Of a DNA stretch of 64,000 bases, positions 42,301-54,300 are shown piece after piece. Numbering within the stretch: position 1 is the stretch's first letter; the number at the start of each line of letters is the position of its first letter. The position numbers and the translations under genes are program-made. A model generated the notes under the pieces. The model was not told the origin of the DNA. It worked only from the letters and a program-made list of their open reading frames with translations, and did no database searches. The DNA is from Watersipora subatra (lineage: Eukaryota > Bryozoa > Gymnolaemata > Cheilostomatida > Watersiporidae): the NCBI RefSeq assembly GCF_963576615.1, contig NC_088711.1, forward strand, positions 13,687,869 through 13,751,868, written 5' to 3'.

Positions 42301-45300
42301 TAGGATAAATAAACAATAGAGATATTTTTATTATTGTATATTGACTACCAAGAACAATGGTCTGTGATAAACTCTGAAACAGACTAACGGCAATCTGGAG
42401 AGAGTCAGACACTTGAAAAAAGATTTGGTATTAAATTTATAAAAAGATTTATACAGTAGATGCTGATATAACGTATACTTTCCATAAAGTGAATTCTACA
42501 CATGGATATATAAACCTAGATTGGCCAATAGGGAAAAAGCCTGTCAGACTTAAATAGCACGACGTAACGTCATTGTATTGTACCTCATGCTTGACTGCAC
42601 TGTTGTTAACAATGGAACTAATGGGGAGAAGGTGACAAAATCACATTTATTTTCACATAAAAACCTTCTCGTATACATAATCCAGTAAACTAAAGCAATT
42701 CTGTGATAATATCTGATAACCACCATAGATTAAAACTATAAAAGCTATGAAATGTTACACACAAATCATGAGCCATCAGGGCTTTATTTGCCACCTTCTA
42801 TCCCCATTCTCTCTTTTCCCCTTCTCCAAAGAAGAAGTGAGAAGGGAAAAAGAGAGAAGGGGGAAAGGAGAGGGGGGCAAATAGCCAATCCACCCAAAGA
42901 GCCAGACTCTGGCTAGGTAAAAGACTAATATCATGTTGAACTAAACATGACTAAATATGATGAGCCTGTGAAGTTTTGATCTGATCAGGGAAATGGAATC
43001 AATGGCTTTCTTAGCTAAAGCTGGAACGAGACCAAGGAATGCAGGGTCGGACCAAACTCAGGGTCAGCATTAGGGCCAAGATCGGGTCGGACCGGGTCAG
43101 CACACCGATTTTTTATTCATTTAAGGTTAAGAGATAGTTCTATTACAGCCTAATGTTGTGACATCACTAAACTAAGATAAAAGAAACCATTATCACACCA
43201 ATCATTATATTCTGTGGCTTGGTTTATAAATGCAATCTACAATTTATGGCTAGACATTGGTGGATCAATGCTATTCAATAGGTGATAGATTAATGGCATG
43301 ATTTGGCTAGTGTTTTTATTACAGATTTTACTTTCAACTGCTATTATAATCAACAAGAGATTAGTTAAGAAATACTTTACAAATATAGAAATAGATAACC
43401 CAGCATAGTGGAAAGCAAAAATCCATCACTTCCCTAAAACTTCTGGTATTAGTGAAAGAAACTAAAAATAAAATAAATTTGCTGGATTGAAGGTTCTTAG
43501 ACGCGCTTTTAAGTTCCTCAGGATGCCCTTGTTGTAAATGCCTCAATAGTATTGAGGTGGACTCTTCTTTGTAGCTTAAAGGTTGTCTTGCAACAAAATT
43601 CACATTACAGTTATTTGGTATCAAAAGATTCACCATGTCTTACTCTGTTGTGTTGTAGGTGCCAAATACGTGGAAATGTGATTATGAGCTCTTAAAAGCT
43701 CAAAAACGAAAAGCCGCCGTAGATTGGAATCTCTTTATTTCTCTGACGTAGTCATTACAGTTTGGTTATCGTCTTGTCACGTGATGTTCTCACGTGAATT
43801 GAAAAGCCATTAAAAAGCTCAATATAAAACTTATCATAGCAATAGTTTATGACAAACACTTCGGGTTTCACCAAATACCCCGTATCAAGTATAGATGCTC
43901 GCTACTTTACAGTTTTGTTTCGGCATTATTCAATCGTCAAGTCGTAATCTGATCCCGTGACCCAATACTTCGAAAATCATTTTTGCAGCACTTTTCGATT
44001 ATCGCAGGTGACCAACAGACTTGTCATGATTATCAGACAATGATATGTACTCCTTCGAGCTAAGGTTAAAAAGTTTAACAATTTTTTACGGTAAGTTATA
44101 AGATATCAGTGCTAAAAGTGACAGCATTACAATGACGATAAAACAGACGCGTAAGAACAATAGACATGGTTTTATTGAATGCGTGAAGTATATTTGTGAA
44201 AATATTTCGACGAATGAGGTTGCATGAAAGTGTAAACAGAAACCATTCTGTAACAGCTACGTCCCATTTGAGCCATTTTGGAAAGCGAATCCAAACTACG
44301 GCGGTCTCGTGTGGCTGCGATTAACTGTTCGTTTTTGAGCTTTTAAGAGCTTGTAATCACCTTCCCATATATTTCACACCTACAACACAACAGAGTAAGA
44401 CATGGTGAATCTTATGATACCAAATAACTGTAATGTGAATTTTGTTGCAAGTCAACCTTTAACTTGCTTTTGCATATTGTACAAATAACTTGGTATTTGC
44501 CTTTCGTGACTGGCTTCTTCATGAACTCCCAGACCATCGACATGTTGATTATTTCTTGCCGAAAAACGTTGTGAAACCTATAGTCCAAAGACTATTGTCG
44601 CAGACGTAAAAATATGGTCTTGACTCACCTTGTTTTATTTCGCCTGGTCCTTCCGCGCTAGGACTATATGCGACTCAATTTCAATCGCACTTAAAAAGCG
44701 ATATACAACCGCTGTTGTTTAGCCATAAACCTACCCGTGTCTTTGTGTAGGAAGACCCGAGAGTCTGGTGACCCGACCCGGGCACCCCTGACCCGGTGGG
44801 TCAAGACCAGACGAGCTACCCGTGCCAGCTCTATTCTTAGCTTCATAATGCGCCCTAATCGAAATATATCTCTTTGCTATCTCACGAGCTAGGCTACTAG
44901 CTTGATGATTACACTTAAACAATAGCATGATGTTGAACCTCAGCAACTTCTCCATGGTGGCAATTAGTGCTAGCCTAGGAAAGTTTGTCACCAACCCAGC
45001 ACTACTACGCAACACTCTCGTCGCTTTCTCACTATGGTTGCAAACCTCAATCGCCACAGGCAAAGACAAAGTCAAGCCACCACGATTCTTAACTGTGATT
45101 AGGGAATTCGTTGCTTGGTTTACATCAAAGTTGGTGACATCCACGATGCTAGTGATACAATCATTACACTTCAGCTTTGGTGTTCTAGCCAGCTACATAG
45201 CCAGCTGTAAAATAATCATTCTGTCTCATTTTTGACTTAAGACATACTTGCATACTCATCATATTTAGTCATGTTTAGTTTAGCATGATATTAGTCTATT

Positions 45301-48300
45301 TACCTAGCCAGGGTCTGGCTCTTTGAGTGGATGGGCTATTTGCCCCCCTCTCCTTTCCCCCTTCTCTCTTTTCCCCTTCTAACTTCTTCTTTGAAGAAGG
45401 GGAAAAGAGAGAATCGGGATAGGAGAAGGTGGCAAATAAAGCCCTGATGGCTCATGATTTGTGTACAATTCATAGCTTTTATAGTTTTAATCTATGGTGG
45501 TTATCAGATATTATCACAGAATTGCTTTGGTTCACTGGATTATGTATCCAAGAAGGTTTTTATGTGAAAATAAATGTGATTTTGTTACCTTCTTCCCATT
45601 AGCTCCATTGTAAACAACAGTGCAGTCAAGCATGAGGTACAATACAATGACGTTACGTCGTGCTATTTAAGTCTGACAAGGCAACCGATGGGAATAGCTA
45701 TTAGTGGCCAATCTAGGTTTATAGATCTATGATTCTACATAACATAAAGAATTAATGTTAAGTTTTTGCTTCGTTTTCTTAAGAAATTTCATATAACATA
45801 AAGGGCCAAGTCAGTGCAAGTTCTCAAATTGGATTTGAATAATGAGTCCCATAGTTAGCGCTAAAAGTATAATTCCTCTTTTGCGGCACTCACGAGAGAG
45901 ACTGACATTTAGTGTTATCTCTATAATATATACTAGAGCACCTGAAGTACCCGAGTACTGAATACTCGGGTAATAAAAAAGTCTTTGGACAGAAACTTTG
46001 TTTTTATTCAACATATACGTACAACATTTACGGTTCTAACTTTTAAACTTAATATCATGAGAAAAGTGTTTTGTGCTGTTCAAATAAATTAAAAGAAAAA
46101 TAAAACAACTGTAAAGGTGTTTAAATGTGAGATAATTAGCAGGTGATAGCTAGACAGTTTGTTTTGCTAAAATGATTACAATGAAAAATGATTTGACACT
46201 GATACAATTATTACGAATTGGGAAAACAAAATAAAAATCACAAATATTTCGAACTAATAATAATAATTACATAAAACTGTGTGTATAAAATGGTTACTGT
46301 TGTAACCGAAGCTGTCCATCCAACTTTGAATACGACGATACTGGTACTTCTCGATACTGGTACAATAAGATATCGAACTTTTTTGTCCAATGCCTCGTCT
46401 GACCGAACGGAAAGGGAATGTAGAAGCAATTCCTAATCGAGATAATACAACAGTTCACATGTAAAAGTTTTAAATTTGATAGTTCTTAGCGATTGCCACG
46501 AGGAAGAACAAAAAATTGGGAGCTAATAATAAGACATTTGAAATTGAAACGTTACATTTCAAAATTACATATTAAAAATAGGTAATGAATTTTAAAATGA
46601 CTTTAAGAAAGCAAAACAAACGCGAAAGGTACTATTAATTATTAATAAAAAGTGCATCCTCATTCAGCGATACTGTAGATGAAATAGCTATGAATGATAA
46701 GAATGGCTTAGCCTTGTGGGTGGGTGAACATGTCTGTAACCTTGCGGTTGCTATCTTCCTAGTTCAAATCCAGTACAAAGCGTAGTTTCTGTTCTTAAAA
46801 CCTTTTCGCTAGAACTGGACAAACGACTATCTTTGAGATTTATATATACACTAGCTATGCCTCGCGGCGTTGCCCGGGTATTAAAAATCAGCTTATAAAC
46901 AATGAGAATGATGAGAGTTGGCTACCGCTTGCTTGCTATTAGCCTGGCACATTGCCAATGGAAAATGGTATTAAAATCAACTTATAAACAATGACAAGTA
47001 ATGAGAGTTGCTTGCCAATTGCTGGCAGGCAACTCTCCAGCAAGAGGCAGGCTATTGCCAAGTGGCCTGGCACATTGCCAATGGAAAATTCCAGTACCTT
47101 GCTAATAAGCGCTAGGCTTCTAATGACAGTATGCAATGACATCGAGTCAGGGTTGTCCAGCTACAGCTACTCTAATAATAGCTATGGCTGGACATACCCA
47201 AAACAGAAAACATACATACTCTGAGAAATATACATATATATATACATGTAGATTAATGCCCGGCGTTGCCTGGGAACAAAAAAATCTTTTCACAGAAAAG
47301 TTATTTTTATTTAACATATACATCATGACTTTAAAACTTCATATCATGAGTAAAATGCTTTGTGCAGTTCAAATAAATTAAGAGAAAAACTAAAACAACT
47401 GTAAAGGTGTTTAAATGTGAAATAATTAGCAAGTAATGGCTAAATAGTCTGTTTTGACTTGTTACAATGGTTACAACGAAAAGTGAATTAATACTGATAC
47501 AAATAAAGCGAACTAATAAAACAAAATAAAAATCACGAATATGTTGAATTATTAATAACAAAGAGTACATAGATGTACGTCTTTAAAAAAGGTTACTGTT
47601 GCTGCAATAGCATCTATAAAAATTTTGAATACGACTATACCGGCACCTCTCGATAGTCGATACAGTCACGAATGTAAAAATAAAAAACTGAGATATAAAA
47701 ATTAAGTACATCAGTGAAGCGCTTGAGGGTACATTGTCTGTTTGAACCGAGAGAGAATGTAGAGGCCATTCTTACTCAAGAATGTCCATGTGAACATTTT
47801 TTAGTGTTACAATTTTTAGCGATTGCCCCTTGCAATAACCGAAAATTGAAGATGGAAATTGTGCTATTACAGTTGCGCTGTATTGGAACATTTGAAATTG
47901 AAATGGCACAATTGCAACTTACAAATAAAGAAAAATAAACAATGAATTTTGAAATGAGTTTTATTTAAAAAAAGAACAAACAACAAAACATACATACTTC
48001 GCTTTAATCGCGATAAGGATACTGTATATGAGCTAAATCAGGTAAGAATGGCTTAGCCTTATGTTTAGCCATTATAGTTTAATTCCAGTGCAGAGGGAAT
48101 TTTTCATTGCAAGAATTTAATCACTATAGCTAGACACAGCGACGACAGAAGACAAACAATAGATTCACAGACTATATAGAGTAGTACCCTGGCACTCTAG
48201 TGTCCTGTGAGACTTCATCAAGTGTGCCTATAAAGTGCATAACCTAAGTGGCTGCACAATTATTCATAAATACCTAAAGGTGGTCGATTGGTGCAGGTGC

Positions 48301-51300
48301 TAAAGTGTTGGTCTATCAAAACTGAATGTCATGAGTTAGCGTTTAATTGAAAGCTGTTGTTTATCCTAACCTCTGACCCTGGCGACGGAGAGACACTGCT
48401 CTTATTACAGTAAAGATATATTTCTGTTTTACATTATTTTAGAAAAGTACAATATTTATTATTTTCTCTTCCAGCCTCGACCTTTGTTTTAGGTTTGCTA
48501 CAAGCAATGGTATTATCTCTACACAAACTAACAAGCCAAGATTTTTACCAAAAGCTGTTAGATTACTTATGACTTCAGCTAATATAAGCATTCTATAGTC
48601 AAACAATGTTCATTAGCTAGTTTGTGAGGATCCCTTGAGAGTGAGAACACCTGCATTAACAGGAAGTTTATTTTTTCTACTACATATAATTTTGAACTCT
48701 TTTAATGACCCTTTGTAAACGCGCTAAAATGAGCTCAATTGTTATTTTCCAGCAACAGCTAGTTGTCTATCACAACAGCTAATATATCTCACCTTCTGGG
48801 GCAAGTTGTACTAGTATTTGGAGCGGATCTCCCAACTATTGTGAGTGTTGGTACCATACATGTATGTTCAGTTCAACTAATGCATTTGCCTGTTTTTTGT
48901 TTTTTTTACTAATCACCCTGTTTATTTTAACATTTGTGAACATCATTTTTCTGTATACAGGGCACAATTAAATGAATAAAGCAAAGCAAGCAAATCTCAA
49001 CCTATGAGAACACCTATTCATTGTCATCATCCATACATTCCAAACCAGATACTAGGACAATCTTGCTGTAAGAGAAGTGAAAGCATTTGATTTTAATTGA
49101 CATTGAAGGTGTGCACCCCTTTTGACCTATCGTAAAATTACCGCAATCATGGACCCTAAACCGAGTAGTAGTGTTAGGAAACAAGAGTAATGTTGCAGAT
49201 ATTAACCAATAACAACTATAATTATTATAATTATAATAATTACTGTAGAGTCACTAAAGTAACAAGTCAAGTCTGGTTTTTTCCTTTTTGAAGGGCTAAA
49301 GCGGTTTATGAAAAGTTTATGAACACCTTAGAACGGATAAGGCAATTTGCATGTATTTTACTGTTCAACGTAAACGTTCCGGGATGGATTAGTTAAATTG
49401 TAGGAGTCTCTCTGTACTAGCATAAATATTCAACAACACGGCTACAGAATAATGTTCTATACATAGAAGCCAAAACATTAATTTAATTAGCACAAAAAAA
49501 CTGCATGCACTGGGTAAAACAATGGTTACAATTTTAAAAACCCACAGAATTCACCAATATGTAAAACTGCAACAGGAAAAGAGCATGTTAAAAGAAGTAA
49601 AATGAACAACAATAGAAAGCTAACTGATTTACCTGTAAACAAAAGTTCTTTGGCTATTGCAGGTCCAACCAGTCTTGTAATGTTTTGTGTACCGCCCCCT
49701 CCTGGTATTATAGCCAGTTTGGTCTCTACAAGTCCCAGCTTCGCATTGTTCGCTGAAACAATCAACAAAACGATGACTGCTAAACCAGTGCGTGATCAAG
49801 TCTACAGATATACCTGCAAATCTACTGCAAAATGAGTGATACTATAGCAAGACTATAACTATCTTACCTCTGAAATTATTATGCTCTTTAGAGTCTCAAA
49901 AATTTTGTATAACATTTTATCTGAGGTAGATACGACCCGCAAATCGTCAGTTTTGTAAATCGAAAGGTTGGACCGTTTAACCGACATACTGTAGAGTTTA
50001 CCAGAAGCTCATAATACAAACTTTTAAATGTCCAACTTTTGCTTTATTTTTGTTTTTATATGAAGGGTTTGCAACATATGGCAAAGCATCTAAAGATATA
50101 CATGTAGATCAGTTAATTCAATTATGTAGTAATACTAAACACAAGCTAGGGGTTGTGGGCCAAGTTAAATGGGTTAAAACTGGTATAAACCAATACCATC
50201 AAGAATCCTTCCAAACTCTGTGCAAACGTCTCTAAACAACAACTTCAACTTTTTTGGCCTTCGTCATTAACACTAAACTGTTACTCCTATTAGCTTTGAA
50301 ATAGGCAAGAAGCTTTTGAAATGCAAATATAGATACTCAGTTCCAAGTTACACAGATTCATATATGAATTAATGGTGTCAGTATGCTACAACAGCCAGTA
50401 CCTTGAAGTTTATAGCAAGCAAGTGTTTGTGACCTGTAACAGCACCATTCAGATGGTAGACACTGACAATGAAAGCAAATAAAACATATTTCAAACAGAA
50501 AGCATAGTATTACTATTCTTTTGCAACTTGGATAATTTTTATGACTTGAAAAAGTCCTACTCACCAGATTTACTATTAAAGAAATACTCTTTCCACTATT
50601 TAATTTTATGCTGGCAATTGTGAACAAAGCCATGATCAACGACCTGAAATATTTTGATGCTAATGACACGTATCACATATCCTGATAAAAAACTGCTATC
50701 ATCTAGTTTACAATAGAACTAGTTGGTTTATGCTAACCAAACCATCCAAAATAATTCTTTTGCACTTTGTTGGGCACTCTGTTGGGTATGATACTTATTA
50801 AATAGAGCTTCACTCTGCACATAAAAAAGAACCGTATTTCACTCGAATTAAGCAAAATACTAAAAGATTAAAAAAACACTTGAATGCTTTGTATCAACTT
50901 GAACTGCAGAAAACTAATAAAAAGAACATTCATGTATTTCATAGTTTTAAACTATGTAAGTGGCAAGTGATTTAAATAGTTTGAAGAGCCCCGGGATGAT
51001 TATAGCAATATCTAACTGCTAGCATACTTTGTGGTAAATGATTATAGCAATATCTAACTGCTAGCATACTTTGTGGTAAATGATTATAGCAATATCTAAC
51101 TGCTAGCATACCTTGTGGTAAATGATTATAGTAATATCTAACTGCTAGCATACCTTATGGTAAATGATTATAGCAATATCCAACTGCTAGCACACCTTGT
51201 GGTACATGATTATAGTAATATCTAACTGCTAGCACACCTTGTGGTAAATGATTATAGTAATATCTAACTGCTAGCACACCTTGTGGTAAATGATTATAGT

Positions 51301-54300
51301 AATATCTAACTGCTAGCACACCTTGTGGTACATGATTATAGTAATATCTAACTGCTAGCACACCTTGTGGTAAATGATTATAGCAATATCTAACTGCTAG
51401 CACACCTTGTGGTAAATGATTATAGTAATATCTAACTGCTAGCATACTTTGTGGTAAATGATTATAGCAATATCTAACTGCTAGCATACTTTGTGGTAAA
51501 TGATTATAGCAATATCTAACTGCTAGCATACCTTGTGGTAAATGATTATAGCAATATCTAACTGCTAGCATACCTTGTGGTAAATGATTATAGTAATATC
51601 TAACTGCTAGCATACTTTGTGGTAAATGATTATAGCAATATCTAACTGCTAGCATACCTTGTGGTAAATGATTATAGTAATATCTAACTGCTAGCATACC
51701 TTATGGTAAATGATTATAGCAATATCCAACTGCTAGCACACCTTGTGGTACATGATTATAGTAATATCTAACTGCTAGCACACCTTGTGGTAAATGATTA
51801 TAGTAATATCTAACTGCTAGCACACCTTGTGGTAAATGATTATAGCAATATCTAACTGCTAGCATACCTTGTGGTAAATGATTATAGCAATATCTAACTG
51901 CTAGCATACCTTGTGGTACATGATTATAGCAATATCTAACTGCTAGCACACCTTGTGGTAAATGATTATAGCAATATCTAACTGCTAGCATACCTTGTGG
52001 TAAATGATTATAGCAATATCTATCTAATATTGTCACCACAGAAGTCAATAAAAAGTATATCGAGAAAATGTAGACTCACAGGCTATTCTAATATCACATG
52101 TGAGAGACATCTCCATTCCCCCTCCTACAGCTATTCCATCTATAGCACAGATTGTAGGAACAGGTAGTTGCTGAAAGTTGGCCAACATGGCACGAAGACT
52201 CGAGACAAATGGTCCCACTTCTGATGGTGTCATTGTCGCCCTTTCCTTTAAATCAGCACCTGAAGATTGTAACATAACTCTCAAAATGTCAATGTTAGAA
52301 AAACCTTTGCCACGAACTTTTCAACACTGATAATAATTGTACAAGGTACATAACTTACCTCCTTTAAATACTAAAAACGCTGATAACAGTTGTACAAGGT
52401 ACATAACTTACCTCCTTTAAATACTAAAAACGCTGATAACAGTTGTACAAGGTACATAACTTACTTCTTTTAAATACCAAAAACACTTATAGCAGTTGTA
52501 CAAGGTACATAACTTACTTCTTTTAAATACCAAAAATTTCTGCTGCGGTACATTTGTTACCGAGCAAAAAGGACGCACATAAGAATAAGCGAAAGGCTAG
52601 ACAAGTTGCCAGACTCTTTGCAAATGGTCGTAATTATCAGCTCATTCCCAAAAAACCACACAAATACAACAATTGAACTGTCTCACCATCATCGGCATAA
52701 AGAGTTATTCTACCAGAGCAGCTAGGGCAGATAATAGCTACTTTACATGTTTGTGCTACAGCCATAGCGACACAGTAGCAGGTCTATGTGTAGGAATAAG
52801 TTATGACCTTCCATGACAGCCTGTGCACCATTAGGCTGACAATAACAATGTGCAAGACAGTTTGGGTTTTGGGTTCTAGTGCTGTGAGTGATGTTTATGA
52901 TCAACCGGTTCACCGGTTTACCAACAAGTATCAATCAATGTAGGTCTAGCAGAGGGCGAGTAGGTATTCAACATGGTAGTTGGAACGAGAAGTGAAATAA
53001 TTAGACTCAACATATCTTGAAATAATTAGAGTGTAGGGTGAGTAAAACTACTCTACTCGCTGTCTAGCCTGTGAGCCCGTGTATATTATTCTGCAAACAG
53101 CTGAATAGGTTACACAAATGACTGAGCACTAAAAAGCAATTCTATTACACAAACCAGATCGGATCCTATGCCCATTATCCATGGTCTAAGAATAAGCTAA
53201 GGCTACAAGCAGGGAGGCAGTGGAACCTTGTTGCAACATTGCCAACTTCCAAAGACCATTTTAAAAACACTTACAGTGATGCAGACGAAACAATTTACAA
53301 GACAACTGCCTAAGTAAAGCTACCAGTACATTATATTGTTACTAGAATAATCTTCTCTGATATATATGTTTGATATAGCAAACATCATGGACAGTGTGTG
53401 GAACTTTAGGAAAGATAGCAGGACTGATTGAGGTGTGAGGTTCATAGTATTTCTAAAGACAATCCGAAACTGCAAGCTAAACCTATATACATGTAACTAT
53501 ACTATAATAAACCTACCTGCGCAGAACATGCCTGGGGCCATGCTTCTAAGTATAACTGCTCGCAGACTGGAGTCATGCTTGATGTCTTCCACTGCATTGC
53601 CAAACTGAAATCAATGCAAGAAAAAGTGACTCCAAAATGTGTCTTAATGATGCGATTATCAAATCTGTTTTGTGAATCTGTGTTATTGAGAAACTGGCTA
53701 TGTCTTCAATATTTCTGCTGAATAAAAACAAACACCATAAAACAATCATTAGGTTAAAGATTTTAAAAGATGAAAATAGAATTTACCAAAGCTAACAAGT
53801 TCTTGCTGAATGCATTAACAGCCTTTGGTCTGTTCAATCCAATAACAACAGTGCCTGCAAAGCACATAACAAATGATATTTATAAATAAACACAATGAAA
53901 CTTATTCTACAAAAAAACTTAAACCTATATGAAAGTGAATTGTTCAGATGCTTGTAAGGACATACGAATGTCATGAGCAAAGTACGAGTACGCAATAAGT
54001 AATGACACTATTGATTTTATAAAATACTGTTTACACTAAAAAATAATGCTTTGAACACCATCTAATACAGTTGGACATTTCTGCAAGCAAAGACAACTCC
54101 TAACAGCCACCCGGCTTCCTGTAGTCACATGCTTGAGATGGCTGACTGTCTAGAAAGTTGCACAATGGAAGAGCAGAGAGATACAATAAGATATTTCATG
54201 TCGAAGGAGTGAATGGGGCTAAACTACACAGCAGAATATCTAAAGTGCATGGCAGTAAGTAGGAATAGGTGCATGGGAGTAAGTGTATGAGAGTAAGCGT

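Larger units (their letters stand above)
42501..45731 (-). mobile_element. P-superfamily-like DNA transposon, 3231 bp, with 8-bp target duplication
   Basis: ATTCTACA at 42493-42500 is repeated at 45732-45739. The ends read CATGGATATATAAACCTAGA and, reversed, CATAGATCTATAAACCTAGA; the arms remain complementary for about 470 bp (42501-42970 and 45240-45731), including pyrimidine/purine-rich blocks. On the minus strand at about 45200-44834 lies a broken C-terminal transposase piece with [20 protein letters not shown] and [19 protein letters not shown], the pattern of P/THAP9-type transposases. The 8-bp duplication and CA start fit that superfamily. Most of the transposase is missing, and it carries a hAT-like segment and a TTAA element. 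Confidence 0.75.

Noticed and set aside
44927-45235. Plus-strand 102-codon frame
   Set aside because: It is the antisense of the P/THAP9-type transposase fragment.
51155-52048. Minus-strand frames of 180 and 115 codons over the 42-bp array
   Set aside because: 42 bp is a multiple of three, so the repeat stays open. It is intronic in AUH with no coding signature.
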